From positions 186,001 to 250,000 of the forward strand of contig LQBI01000013.1 of the NCBI GenBank assembly GCA_002030045.1: a stretch of DNA of 64,000 bases, written 5' to 3'. The notes beneath the pieces are model-generated. The model was not told where the DNA came from. It saw nothing but the letters and a program-made list of their open reading frames with translations, and did no database searches. The position numbers and the translations under genes are program-made. Positions 52,279-60,940 of the stretch are shown here, in pieces. Each line of letters opens with the position of its first letter. The first letter of the stretch is position 1. Source of the stretch: Candidatus Aegiribacteria sp. MLS_C (lineage in GTDB: Bacteria; Fermentibacterota; Fermentibacteria; Fermentibacterales; JCC-6).

Positions 52279-52641
52279 CTACTGAGTGATCTCCTCGATT
52301 GTTTCCTCAGATGCTTCCTCGACGGCTTCCTGAGTCTCCTCGATTGTCTCCTCAGCTGCTTCCTCGACGGCTTCCTGAGTCTCCTCGATTGTCTCCTCAG
52401 CTGCTTCCTCGACGGCCTCTACGGCCTCCTCGGCCTGCTCCATGGCTTCCTCGGCATCCTCCTCGGCGGCCTCTACGGCCTCCTCGGCCTGCTCCATGGC
52501 TTCCTCGGCAGCCTCCTCGGCGGCCTCTACGGCCTCCTCGGCGGTCTCGGGGACCTCGGTAGTCTCCTCGGCCTGCTCACCGCATCCGGCGGCGAGAACA
52601 AGCAGGAAAGCGGTCATGATCCCAGTTACAAGATACTTCAC
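52279..52641 (-). CDS. Small Glu/Ala-rich repeat lipoprotein
   Basis: A 120-residue lipoprotein: signal YLVTGIMTAFLLVLAAGC (acylated Cys20), then almost only Glu and Ala. The array is three 18-residue units (AEEAVEAAEEAAEEAMEQ type, residues 34-87) and two 15-residue units (TQEAVEEAAEETIEE type, 88-117), so a long helix or coiled coil. The frame is closed correctly and the GTG start has AAAGGAGT; the longer open frame upstream lacks this. It could be a periplasmic spacer. A TATACT lies upstream at 52677-52672. Confidence 0.85.
   Translation of the reverse strand: MKYLVTGIMTAFLLVLAAGCGEQAEETTEVPETAEEAVEAAEEAAEEAMEQAEEAVEAAEEDAEEAMEQAEEAVEAVEEAAEETIEETQEAVEEAAEETIEETQEAVEEASEETIEEITQ
52291..52542. 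repeat. Tandem coding repeats of 54 and 45 bp
   Basis: Three copies of a 54-bp unit followed by two copies of a 45-bp unit, all in frame in the lipoprotein gene. The adjacent copies are nearly identical in DNA, implying recent duplication by slippage. Confidence 0.8.
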
Positions 52642-52794
52642 GGTAACTCCTTTCGGGATTTCCATTCTGCAAGTATACGAAACGGAAATGAAGAGTTCTC
52701 TCTGTCCGTACACAAGCGTGATTAATATATCAAAGCGGAACTGCCGTCAAGTTCTCGGTGACCCTTCGGGAACACCTGAATGGAGTGATGCGGA

Positions 52795-53859
52795 TCAGTC
52801 CAGACGCAGTCTTGAGATCCTGCCGGTGTTGCTGAAATGGAGTTTTGCGACCCTTCCTAGGACTTCGGGCCCGTACTCCTCCACGAACCTCCTGGCAACG
52901 GCGTCGGTCGAGCTTCCCGAACCCGGCACGGCTTTTATCCCGTACTCCCTGGAAATACGGACCAGGCCGTCCATGTATGCGTCCCGCGCCAGTATGGATG
53001 CCGCCGCAACCGCCGGGTCGGACTCCGCCCTCTCCCTGATCTCCAGAGCGTATTCTCCCGGGGGAAGCAGGCCGGCTATCCTCTTGTCGGGACAGAAGCG
53101 GTCTATCACGACCCTGTCCGGCGGGGGACCCGACTCGAACAACCGGCCTATCGCCCGGGCATGGCAGATCGCGAGCAGATCGAGGCTGTTCCTGCCCTCC
53201 ATCAGGAGATCATTCAGCCGGGAATTGTATTCCTCGGGCATCAGGACAACGGTGGAGATCCCGTCAGGTAACATCCCGCGGATCGCGGAGGCGAGCCTTT
53301 CCAGGGATGCAGCACCGATGAGCTTTGAATCCCGCACGCCGATCCGTCTGAACTCCCGGGTCGAATACCGGTCCACCCTGACCGCCGCCACCACCAGCGG
53401 TCCCATGTAATCGCCCTTCCCTGCCTCATCCGAACCAATCCAGTTTCCTGGCGAGGATGAGACCTCATTCGATCCTATCCTCATATCATGAACGGATGAG
53501 GCGTCATCCGTACTATGCTGTTCTCCGCGCCCGGATGAGGCGTCATCCGTACCAATCCAGATGACGGGCGAAATCCCCGACGGTGCACCGGGGTCATCCG
53601 GATCGGTAGGGAAGAGGGATGGCACTCCCTTCAGAAGCATCCTGATCCTCTCCGCCAGATGCCGGTCCCCTCCGGATGGTACTACGGAGAAGCCCTTCCT
53701 GTCCGAGTAGTAGAAGTTGATACCGCACGCGGCTTCACCGGACCGGAACCGGCAGCGCACCCCGTTTGCGAGGTCCCGCCTGGAGACGGTCCCTATCCCC
53801 TCGCGTTCCAGCTCCTCCTGCGCATGGCGGACCAGCAGGTCCAGGTTCCGGGAGATCAC
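52795..53859 (-). CDS. rnhC: Ribonuclease HIII with internal tandem repeat
   Basis: Cleaves RNA in RNA-DNA hybrids. N-terminal TBP-like substrate-binding domain (RNLDLLVRHAQEELEREGIG, in two parts; FYYSDRKGFSVVPSGG), then the RNase H core: WIGSDEAGKGD (Asp144, Glu145), RDSKLIG, DPAVAAASILARDAY and HFSNTGRI. A 39-residue insertion of three degenerate copies of the active-site segment precedes it. GTG start shares GTGA with the DUF3108 stop. 354 residues against about 310 in usual RnhC. Confidence 0.92.
   Translation of the reverse strand: MISRNLDLLVRHAQEELEREGIGTVSRRDLANGVRCRFRSGEAACGINFYYSDRKGFSVVPSGGDRHLAERIRMLLKGVPSLFPTDPDDPGAPSGISPVIWIGTDDASSGRGEQHSTDDASSVHDMRIGSNEVSSSPGNWIGSDEAGKGDYMGPLVVAAVRVDRYSTREFRRIGVRDSKLIGAASLERLASAIRGMLPDGISTVVLMPEEYNSRLNDLLMEGRNSLDLLAICHARAIGRLFESGPPPDRVVIDRFCPDKRIAGLLPPGEYALEIRERAESDPAVAAASILARDAYMDGLVRISREYGIKAVPGSGSSTDAVARRFVEEYGPEVLGRVAKLHFSNTGRISRLRLD
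53404..53559. repeat. Four 39-bp tandem units around the RNase HIII active site
   Basis: On the coding strand the units are WIGTDDASSGRGE, QHSTDDASSVHDM, RIGSNEVSSSPGN and WIGSDEAGKGDYM, each 13 residues. CGGATGAGGCGTCATCCGTAC recurs exactly with a period of 39 at 53493 and 53532, and is itself a 7-bp hairpin with a GGCG loop. Only the last unit has the full catalytic motif. Confidence 0.85.
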
Positions 53860-54674
53860 CGGCCGTCCAGCGGGTAGACCTCGAACCCCGGGTTCTCGAC
53901 TTCTATCGGAGGCCCTTCGGTGTAGTCCTTCAGGACGCAGACTATCTCGCCTATGACTATGGCGCTGCGCATCAGGACCGGCATGTGACGCTGGTCGTCG
54001 GTGAGCCATATCCAGATCTCACCCTGCTGGTCGAAGAGCCCCTGCGACCGGAGGCCGGGCTGCACCATCACGCAGTCGAACTCCCCGGCGGGTACCCTGA
54101 TACGGTCCCTCTCCACGACGGTTACCTCCAGCGGGTAGTTCTCGTTGTCGATATGGCAGTCGATGAAGTAGGTCTCACCGACCTCCAGGGGAAGCGTACG
54201 GGCGAAGTAGAAGGCGCTGAGAACGTCCAGGGCGTGGGGCGGTATCTCCATTTCCCTGAGCGTGGTGTCCCGCTCCTGGGGATAATGGACCAGACCGGCG
54301 TCCTGGTCGTAGATAACCTCCTCGCTGTAGTGGAAATCACCTTCGTTCAGGTCCTTGAAGAATCTTAGAGTGTGGAACTGGACCATGTCCAGCAGAGCCT
54401 CGTTGATGTCGTTCACCTCGAAGAAGGAACCGAATGCGGGATTCGACCTGGCTGTGGCGGTTATCCTGTAGGCCATGAGACCCTGGTACTGTTCGGGACC
54501 CGTGACAGAGAGTACCGCCGTGCCGGCCTTGATTATTCCGTACTCGACGCTGAACTCCAGTCTCTCCCCCGGGCCGAAGGCACAGTTCTCGACGAACCGA
54601 GGCGAGTAGTCCTCTCCGCCGGTCTCCAGGGAATCGGCCATGAACACGCCCAGTGCGATGAGAAGATGGATCAT
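53856..54674 (-). CDS. DUF3108 domain protein, secreted
   Basis: A 272-residue protein with a short hydrophobic N-terminus (IHLLIALGVFMADS). The FGPGERLEFSVEYGIIKAGTA, split as short runs, and PAGEFDCVMVQP segments match DUF3108, a beta-sheet protein of unknown function common in Gram-negative genomes. It overlaps rnhC by 4 bases. No function can be assigned. Confidence 0.85.
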   Translation of the reverse strand: MIHLLIALGVFMADSLETGGEDYSPRFVENCAFGPGERLEFSVEYGIIKAGTAVLSVTGPEQYQGLMAYRITATARSNPAFGSFFEVNDINEALLDMVQFHTLRFFKDLNEGDFHYSEEVIYDQDAGLVHYPQERDTTLREMEIPPHALDVLSAFYFARTLPLEVGETYFIDCHIDNENYPLEVTVVERDRIRVPAGEFDCVMVQPGLRSQGLFDQQGEIWIWLTDDQRHMPVLMRSAIVIGEIVCVLKDYTEGPPIEVENPGFEVYPLDGR

Positions 54675-54712
54675 TGGCTACCTGCCTTCCTCATTTACTG
54701 TATGATACCCGG

Positions 54713-55777
54713 TCAACGCGGGAACTGTTCCCTGCCGGCGATCCTCGAGAGGACCGATTCCCATTCCCCGGCTACGGCCCCGAAGCTGTACCTCTCGACA
54801 CAGAGTCTCCTTGCTTTCCTTCCCATGCTTTCGGCAAGGGAGGGATTGTTCAGGAGGAATTCGGCCTGTGCGGCCAGCTGGCGGTGGTTCCCCGGTGAAT
54901 GCAGCATCCCCGTGACGCCGTCGCCGACCAGGTCGGTCAGACCGTTGGTGGCGGCCGCCAGGAGGGGCAGACCGCAGCTCATCATCTCCATGCCCGACCT
55001 GGATACCACCTCGCTGCCGAGGCTTGTAACAACACCCGCCCGTGCTGTGGATATGAGATCCGCGGGGTCGTCCACGTTTCCCGGAAGGTCCAGCCGGTGT
55101 TCGACACCCAGTTCGAATGCCAGATCGAGAAGATCCCTCCTCGACTGCTGGCTGGGTGGCCCGGCTATGACGGCACGGACGTCTTCCGGAAGGAGAGAAA
55201 GGGCGCGGATCAGTGTCCTGTGCCCCTTCATGGGGCTCAATCTTCCGATGCTCACCAGAAGTGACCCGCTGACCGCTACCTCACCCGGTCCCCGGAAGCG
55301 GTCGGTGTCCACCGGATGGGGTATCACCGCCACCGGTCCGGACCGCTCACCCTCGTAGCCCCTTTCCAGCATGAAAGGCGAGGGGAATACCACCAGGTCC
55401 GTCCTGCGGTCAACGTAACGCCAGAGCCGGCCGGAGGAGGGTTTCCTTATGTCGCACCGGACCCTGACCAGGGGTACCCCCGGTGCCGCGATGACGGCGG
55501 CTGTCTGACCCTCTGCCCTGGTGGAGCATATCACATCGGGAGAGAACCTGCGCAGGAGCTTGGCGAATGGGGGAAGTCCCGTGAGGATGGCGGCCTTCCT
55601 GAGGAAGGGACCGGATGTCTCCAGACCCCATTCAAGAGCCTTCCCGGCCACGGGACCGCCCGGCCTTGTCTGGACGAGTACAGTGTGTCCGCCCCTGTCC
55701 AGCATCCTGGCCAGCGCCAGCCCCCCCTCTGCGGAAGCATCGACTCCGTGGCAGTTGATGGTGACCAGTACTCTCAT
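54713..55777 (-). CDS. Glycosyltransferase family 4
   Basis: A 354-residue GT-B glycosyltransferase: N-terminal Rossmann part, IPHPVDTDRFRG, LLVSIGRLSPMKGHRTLIRAL, and the donor-binding SRSGMEMMSCGLPLLAAATNG (E-x7-E type). It probably acts at the cytoplasmic face on lipid-linked sugars. Acceptor and sugar are unknown. No LPS core transferase genes are alongside. Confidence 0.9.
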   Translation of the reverse strand: MRVLVTINCHGVDASAEGGLALARMLDRGGHTVLVQTRPGGPVAGKALEWGLETSGPFLRKAAILTGLPPFAKLLRRFSPDVICSTRAEGQTAAVIAAPGVPLVRVRCDIRKPSSGRLWRYVDRRTDLVVFPSPFMLERGYEGERSGPVAVIPHPVDTDRFRGPGEVAVSGSLLVSIGRLSPMKGHRTLIRALSLLPEDVRAVIAGPPSQQSRRDLLDLAFELGVEHRLDLPGNVDDPADLISTARAGVVTSLGSEVVSRSGMEMMSCGLPLLAAATNGLTDLVGDGVTGMLHSPGNHRQLAAQAEFLLNNPSLAESMGRKARRLCVERYSFGAVAGEWESVLSRIAGREQFPR

Positions 55778-55859
55778 TCGTCTCCAGAGGTTTCGATGAC
55801 CGCCGGCCTGTTATATGTTCCGGCTGCAATGATGCAATATACCAACGAAAGGGTCGCCC

Positions 55860-57032
55860 ATGAACCGTTTTCCCCCCTCCGCCAGGATGGCCTCGGTGGT
55901 GATGCCGCCCATCTCCGGCATCATGGGCAGGATATTCGACCTCCGCGGCCGGGGCAGGACCGTGTACAGCATGGCCCAGGCCGTTCCCTGGTACTCACCC
56001 CCCGACCGTGTGCTGCAGAGGTTCAGGAAAAGGCTCGAGGATCCGGGAATGCACAGCTACAGTCCCGATCCCGGCTTCCTCAGCACCAGGGAGGCCGTAG
56101 CATCGGATCTCGCTGCCAGAAGAGGGATAGGGCTGGACCCGGAAAGGGAGGTCCAGCTGACCTGCGGTGCCAGCCAGGCGTTCCTGAACGCCCTCCTTTC
56201 GGTCACATCCGCAGGGGATACCGTGTGTCTCATAGAGCCATACTACTTCGACCACCTGTTCGCCGTCCAGTTCAGCGACCTCAGGCATCTGTCCATACCG
56301 ATGGAGGAGTACGGCGGGACCTGGGGTTTCCCCTGGGACGGACTCAGGGAAAAGATCGACTCTATCGATGTCCTGGTACTGGTCAATCCCGGCAACCCCA
56401 CCGGGGCGGTGCTCACCGACCGGGAGATGGAGGAGCTGGTGTCCCTGACCGGCGATTCAGAAACCTTCCTGCTGATAGACGAGACCTACGAGAGGTTCGT
56501 ATTTACCGGGCACAAATGGCATCCCTGGATGGACGGCGGACCGGAACACGTGCTGACCTTCGGCAGCTTTTCCAAGAGCCTGGGTATCCCCGGCTGGAGG
56601 CTGGGCTACCTTTTCGGGTCGGGAAGGTTCCTGGAACAGGCCATTAAGGTTCAGGACTCGGTGGTAATCTGCCCCCCCTCCCCGGCACAGTTCCTGCTGG
56701 AGGAGGCCATTTCGGAGAAGGAATGGATAAGTGAGATGTCCGCCGGCGTTCTGTACCGTCTGAACGAATGCAGGAAGGCACTGGAGGCCAATCCGGGATT
56801 CCACTGGAGGGATGCGGGGGGTGCATTCTTCACTCTTGCGGCCTACGAAGGGGAAATGTCCTCTCAGGACGCGGCCATTCATCTCCTTGAGGAATACGGG
56901 ATCGGGACCATACCCGGTTCGGTCTTCGGACCCGCCGGCGAGGGTCACCTGAGGATAAGCTTCGGATGCCTGGCCCCCGGGGAGATCGGGCCTGCCATGG
57001 AGCTTCTGTCAGAGGTCTCCGTCCCCGGCTGA
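55860..57032 (+). CDS. Aspartate aminotransferase-family PLP enzyme
   Basis: A 390-residue fold-type I aminotransferase: PDPGFLSTREAVASD, TCGASQAFL, VNPGNPTGAV, DETYERF, and PLP lysine in SFSKSLGIPGWRLGYL. The amino-acid specificity is not evident. RBS CGAAAGGG. It converges with the DUF4416 gene with a 24-base overlap. Confidence 0.9.
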   Translation: MNRFPPSARMASVVMPPISGIMGRIFDLRGRGRTVYSMAQAVPWYSPPDRVLQRFRKRLEDPGMHSYSPDPGFLSTREAVASDLAARRGIGLDPEREVQLTCGASQAFLNALLSVTSAGDTVCLIEPYYFDHLFAVQFSDLRHLSIPMEEYGGTWGFPWDGLREKIDSIDVLVLVNPGNPTGAVLTDREMEELVSLTGDSETFLLIDETYERFVFTGHKWHPWMDGGPEHVLTFGSFSKSLGIPGWRLGYLFGSGRFLEQAIKVQDSVVICPPSPAQFLLEEAISEKEWISEMSAGVLYRLNECRKALEANPGFHWRDAGGAFFTLAAYEGEMSSQDAAIHLLEEYGIGTIPGSVFGPAGEGHLRISFGCLAPGEIGPAMELLSEVSVPG

Positions 57033-57554
57033 CCTTAGGATCCGTCTGAATGCCCTCCTCGCCTCCAGCATGAAACCGTCGAACCTCCCGTCCCTGAAAT
57101 CGGGGAAACTGTGGTCGGGGGCGCTGAAACCCCCGTGGCCGTACCTAAGGCAAGTGTGGGCCCATACCCCGTCTCCCATGTAGACCTTGTCCGGAGCCTC
57201 CTTGAAGGAAGCCAGCACCAGCTTCCCGAAATCCAGGTACCCGGGGTCGATGTTCACCAGCCGCGAACCGTCCTCCCTCGAGAGACGGATCTCGATGGCA
57301 TGGCATTCGTGCTTCCATGCCGGCAGGCGGGACGGGTCCACGAGACGTTCGAATGCAAGCCAGTTCCTTCTCAGTCCGGGTCCCATCTCCTCCGCGTAGT
57401 AGTCCGAGAGTTCGAAGGGGTACTCACCGCTGACCATTGCCACCCTCCCGAACAGCTTCACCAGCGCTTCAACCGCTGCCTCCAGGCACCCGCCGGAGGA
57501 ATGCATCACGCTGGCGATGAACATGACGGACGGAGCACTCAGCGGTTCAGACAT
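57009..57554 (-). CDS. DUF4416 protein
   Basis: A 181-residue protein with the DUF4416 pattern: GYPFELSDYYAEEMGPGL-like YYxxEMG, AIEIRLSREDGSRLVNIDPGYLDFGKLVLAS, and PDFRD near the end. Function unknown. ATG 57554 has GGAG eight bases upstream; an ATG four codons earlier (57566) is the alternative. Confidence 0.88.
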   Translation of the reverse strand: MSEPLSAPSVMFIASVMHSSGGCLEAAVEALVKLFGRVAMVSGEYPFELSDYYAEEMGPGLRRNWLAFERLVDPSRLPAWKHECHAIEIRLSREDGSRLVNIDPGYLDFGKLVLASFKEAPDKVYMGDGVWAHTCLRYGHGGFSAPDHSFPDFRDGRFDGFMLEARRAFRRILRSAGDGDL

Positions 57555-58354
57555 GACCGTCTCCATTCCTCCTGGGCGGCCTTAGCGATACGGGAGCTGA
57601 TGCCGAAGAAGGTCTCCATACGCGCCGCATAGTCCTCCCGCAGCTTCTCGTTGAATTTACCGCCCCCCTCCGTCCTCCGGAGGTTCATATTGTGGGCGTA
57701 GATCCTGCCGCTGTCGACCCTGAGGTTGGCGTGCAGGCTGTTCATGCCGGTGGCATCGAAGGATTCCTGCCAGTGACCCAGGAACTCCGACCTGCCCACC
57801 GGCCCGGTCCTCAGACGGTACCTCCAGATGCTCCTCCCCTCCTCAGCGGTGTAGAGGTCGAAGACCCCCTCCCCGCAGGGTCTCCATTCCAGCTCCTGTC
57901 CGGGAAGGCTCAGCCTGGCTCCGACACCGCTCCGCAGAGGTACCGGGAATGGGACAAGGTAGCCCGGATCCGCAAGGAAGGTCCCTGTGTCGGGAACCGC
58001 TACGATCAGCCCGCAGTGGATGTTCTTCCCGTGGCTCATGTCGGCCATCACCGGTCCGCACCTGTAGCCGGCCCTGCGGAGCACCGCGGCCAGCGCCTCG
58101 GTGAGGGAGAAGCATGTACCCCCGGTGCCATCCTCTATATGCTTCCTGATGACGGTCTCCGGCGACCTGAGCCTGGACTGCCCCCGCAGGCCCTCCGCCT
58201 TCACCAGGAATTTCGTGAGGTTCTCCCAGGGTATGCGGGAGAACTCGGCCAGGATGCTCTCCAGGCCTTCCAGGTCGGGAGCGGCCCGGGGCGACACGCC
58301 GAAATGGTCGAGGAACATCTCGGCGGCCATGCTGTCCGAAGGAACTCGCTGCAC
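57539..58354 (-). CDS. Arylamine N-acetyltransferase-like protein
   Basis: Cys-His-Asp transferase fold: GTGGTCFSL (Cys), NIHCGLIVAV (His) and FLADPGYLVP (Asp). Similar to NAT enzymes, which acetylate arylamines or other acceptors; the identity of the acceptor is unknown. GTG 58354 is placed by AAAGGGGAG eight bases upstream and by the promoter (TTGGAG, 17 bases, GATACA) on this strand. The longer frame to 58405 starts at a TTG inside the promoter. Confidence 0.8.
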   Translation of the reverse strand: MQRVPSDSMAAEMFLDHFGVSPRAAPDLEGLESILAEFSRIPWENLTKFLVKAEGLRGQSRLRSPETVIRKHIEDGTGGTCFSLTEALAAVLRRAGYRCGPVMADMSHGKNIHCGLIVAVPDTGTFLADPGYLVPFPVPLRSGVGARLSLPGQELEWRPCGEGVFDLYTAEEGRSIWRYRLRTGPVGRSEFLGHWQESFDATGMNSLHANLRVDSGRIYAHNMNLRRTEGGGKFNEKLREDYAARMETFFGISSRIAKAAQEEWRRSCLNR

Positions 58355-58423
58355 TCGGCGGCTCCCCTTTCCATTTTGTATCTTTCGCTGACGGAACCGC
58401 TCCAAGGGAGGTACGAGAGTTTA

Positions 58424-59443
58424 ATGCAGACGGAAGGTTCGCGCAAGCTCGCAAGGTTCCGGAGGCTGAGCAGGTTCATGAGGGAAACCTTCGGCGGCCG
58501 CGTTCACAAGGTGGGTCTGTGGGGAGGGTTCGGCTGCCCCAACAGGGACGGGACCCTCAGCTCGAAGGGATGCAGCTTCTGCAATCCCTTGGCATCCAGA
58601 CCGATCAGCATTCGGCCTGGAATGACCGTGAATGAACAGCTCAGGGATGGATGCGCACATGTGGCCTCCAGGTTCGGAGCCTCGCTGTTCCTGCCCTATT
58701 TCCAGGACTACACCACCACATACGCGGGACCTGATGAGCTGGAAGCGATGTTCTCGGGCGTCCTCGAGGCACCGGGAGTGGTGGGTCTCTCCCTGTGCAC
58801 CAGGCCCGACTGCCTGGACGAAGACATCCTTGATGTGCTGGAGGGACTTGCCGCGAGGACCTTCCTCTGGGTGGAGATCGGTGTGCAGACCTTCGACGAA
58901 GGGCTTCTGAGGGACATGAACAGGTGCCATACCGCGGCTGACACCCTTGAAGCCTTCCGGAAGCTTCACGGTAGAGGCATCACCACCGCCGCACACATGA
59001 TCCTGGGTTACCCCGGATACACGGCGGGAACAGCGGTGGAGGATGCCGGGATGCTGCTGAGCACAGGCACCGCCGGGGTCAAGCTGCAGAACTTCCACGT
59101 TGTGGCGGGCACCGGAATGGAGAGAAGGTTCCGTGAAGGTCGCTTCCCTCCGCTGGAAATGGACTCCTATGTTGAGATGGCGGTGGCCTTCCTGGAGCAC
59201 ACCCATCCGATGGTCACGGTGCTCAGGACCAGCGCGCAGGCCCCGGCGGCACTCACGGTGTCACCCCCCTGGTCCCTGGACAAGGGTATGGTCCTCAGGA
59301 AGATCGAATCGGTCCTGGAACAGGCTGATACCTGGCAGGGAAGGGCCCTTGGCTCGGCCAGGTCCGAACTGGAGCTGCCTGTGCCGTTTCGGGGGTCCCC
59401 CGGAGGCCGGGTGGCTATTGCAGCGGACATCGGGCCTGAATAG
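58424..59443 (+). CDS. TIGR01212-type radical SAM protein (YhcC family)
   Basis: A 339-residue protein: RVHKVGLWGGFGCPNRDGTLSSKGCSFCN, written in short runs, carries the radical SAM cysteines (GCPNRDG... GCSFC). LFLPYFQDYTTTYAG, GLSLCTRPDCLDEDIL, EIGVQTF and the GTGMERRFREG stretch are usual in this family. Reaction unknown in most bacteria. Start ATG 58424 with GGGAGG about 12 bases before. Confidence 0.9.
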   Translation: MQTEGSRKLARFRRLSRFMRETFGGRVHKVGLWGGFGCPNRDGTLSSKGCSFCNPLASRPISIRPGMTVNEQLRDGCAHVASRFGASLFLPYFQDYTTTYAGPDELEAMFSGVLEAPGVVGLSLCTRPDCLDEDILDVLEGLAARTFLWVEIGVQTFDEGLLRDMNRCHTAADTLEAFRKLHGRGITTAAHMILGYPGYTAGTAVEDAGMLLSTGTAGVKLQNFHVVAGTGMERRFREGRFPPLEMDSYVEMAVAFLEHTHPMVTVLRTSAQAPAALTVSPPWSLDKGMVLRKIESVLEQADTWQGRALGSARSELELPVPFRGSPGGRVAIAADIGPE

Positions 59444-59446
59444 ATT
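59418..59446 (+). promoter_or_regulatory. Candidate promoter for asnS
   Basis: TTGCAG (59418-59423), 17 bases, TAGATT (59441-59446), which overlaps the stop of the radical SAM gene. The leader (about 65 bases) contains the hairpin CCCGAG/CTCGGG, with no U-tract. Confidence 0.45.
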
Positions 59447-59517
59447 TAAGACTCCGAGTAGTAGACATCAACCGGTCCCGAGCCATTCTCGGGAATACCC
59501 CAGGACCTGGAGTCGCG

Positions 59518-60894
59518 ATGATTGACCGCACGCCCCTGGTGTCAGTGCTTGACGGCAGCGCCGCTGACGGCGAGATAACCGTGTACGGCTGGGTGAGGAC
59601 CGCCAGGTCGGGAAAGAGCGTAACCTTCGCCGAGATAACCGACGGTTCCACATCCTCATCGCTCCAGGTCGTCTTCCACAGGGACCGTTTCGGTGACCTG
59701 TCGGAACTGACCACCGGAGCATGCGTGAGAATAACCGGCAGACTGGTCGAGTCCCCGGGACAGGAGCAGTCGAGGGAGCTTGAGGCCACCGGGCTCCAGG
59801 TGATAGGACCCTCGGGCGACGACTACCCGCTCCAGAAGAAGAAGCATTCCCTTGAGTTCCTCAGGTCCATCCCCCATCTCAGGGTCAGGACCAACACCTT
59901 CGGGGCTGTGTTCCGAATGAGCCACCACCTCAGCCTTGCAATTCACAGGTTCTTTGACGAGAACGGTTTCTATTTCATCCACGCGCCCATAATCACCACC
60001 AGCGACGCCGAGGGCGCCGGGGAATCCTTCCAGGTCACCAGCATGCCCCTTGACAGCGTCAGCCTGGTGGACGGCCGGGTGGACTACACCTCCGATTACT
60101 TCAGGCGGAAGGCCTTCCTCACCGTCAGCGCCCAGCTGGAGGCCGAACCCATGGCGCTTGCCATGGGGAAGGTGTACACATTCGGACCGATCTTCCGTGC
60201 CGACCCCTCCGATACCAGGTTCCACACGGCCGAATTCTGGATGATAGAACCCGAGATGGCCTTCTTCGACCTGGACGACGACATCCGGCTCATACAGGAG
60301 TTCGTCAGGTACACGGCCCGCTACCTCCACGAACGCTGCGGCGAGGAAATAGCCTTCTTCGGCAGGTTCTACGAGAGGGAGCTGGAGGAACGTTACAGGA
60401 TGCTCACCGCGAGCGACTTCGCGAGAATAACTTATACCGACGCCATCGACCTGATCAGGAGGAGCGGCCGCCACTTCGAGGTGGCACCCGAGTGGGGATG
60501 CGAGATCTCGACGGAATACGAGAGGTTCCTCACCGACGAGCACTTCGGTTCCCCCGTCTTCGTGACCGACTACCCCGCCGCTATCAAGCCTTTCTACATG
60601 AGGCTCAACGATGACGGAAGAACGGTTGCCTGCACCGATCTCCTCTTCCCGAAGGTCGGGGAGATCGTGGGCGGCAGTCAGAGGGAGGAGAGGCTGGAGA
60701 TCCTCGGGAAGCGGGCCGAAGAATGCGGTATTGACATCGGCGACTACTCATGGTACTTCGATCTGAGAAGATGGGGTTCCGCTCCCCATTCCGGATTCGG
60801 CCTTGGTTTCGAGAGGCTGCTCATGTACTTCACCGGAATGGAGAACATCAGGGACGTGATACCCTTCCCGAGGTCCAGGGGAAGGATGCTCTAA
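59518..60894 (+). CDS. asnS: Asparaginyl-tRNA synthetase
   Basis: Class IIb synthetase, 458 residues. OB-fold anticodon domain (VYGWVRTARSGKSVTFAEI), motif 2 region with FRADPSDTRFHTAEFWMIEPE, and motif 3 GFGLGFERLLMYFTGM. The HTAEFWMIEPE form and length of about 460 fit AsnRS rather than AspRS. Its presence supports direct charging of tRNA-Asn, but does not exclude a GatCAB route. Confidence 0.95.
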   Translation: MIDRTPLVSVLDGSAADGEITVYGWVRTARSGKSVTFAEITDGSTSSSLQVVFHRDRFGDLSELTTGACVRITGRLVESPGQEQSRELEATGLQVIGPSGDDYPLQKKKHSLEFLRSIPHLRVRTNTFGAVFRMSHHLSLAIHRFFDENGFYFIHAPIITTSDAEGAGESFQVTSMPLDSVSLVDGRVDYTSDYFRRKAFLTVSAQLEAEPMALAMGKVYTFGPIFRADPSDTRFHTAEFWMIEPEMAFFDLDDDIRLIQEFVRYTARYLHERCGEEIAFFGRFYERELEERYRMLTASDFARITYTDAIDLIRRSGRHFEVAPEWGCEISTEYERFLTDEHFGSPVFVTDYPAAIKPFYMRLNDDGRTVACTDLLFPKVGEIVGGSQREERLEILGKRAEECGIDIGDYSWYFDLRRWGSAPHSGFGLGFERLLMYFTGMENIRDVIPFPRSRGRML

Positions 60895-60940
60895 CGATCA
60901 GGGTCTTTTCTCGACGCGGACAGGAACAGGACGGAGAAAC

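Noticed and set aside
52291-52542. Short repeats as a CRISPR array
   Set aside because: The repeats are contiguous, in frame and encode Glu/Ala units; no spacers.
53493-53552. Repeated hairpin 21-mer as a mobile REP-like element
   Set aside because: Its spacing equals the 39-bp coding period inside rnhC and no copy was seen elsewhere in the window.
54372-55358. A 328-codon plus-strand frame over the glycosyltransferase
   Set aside because: Antisense to a gene with clear GT4 motifs; no conserved domain.
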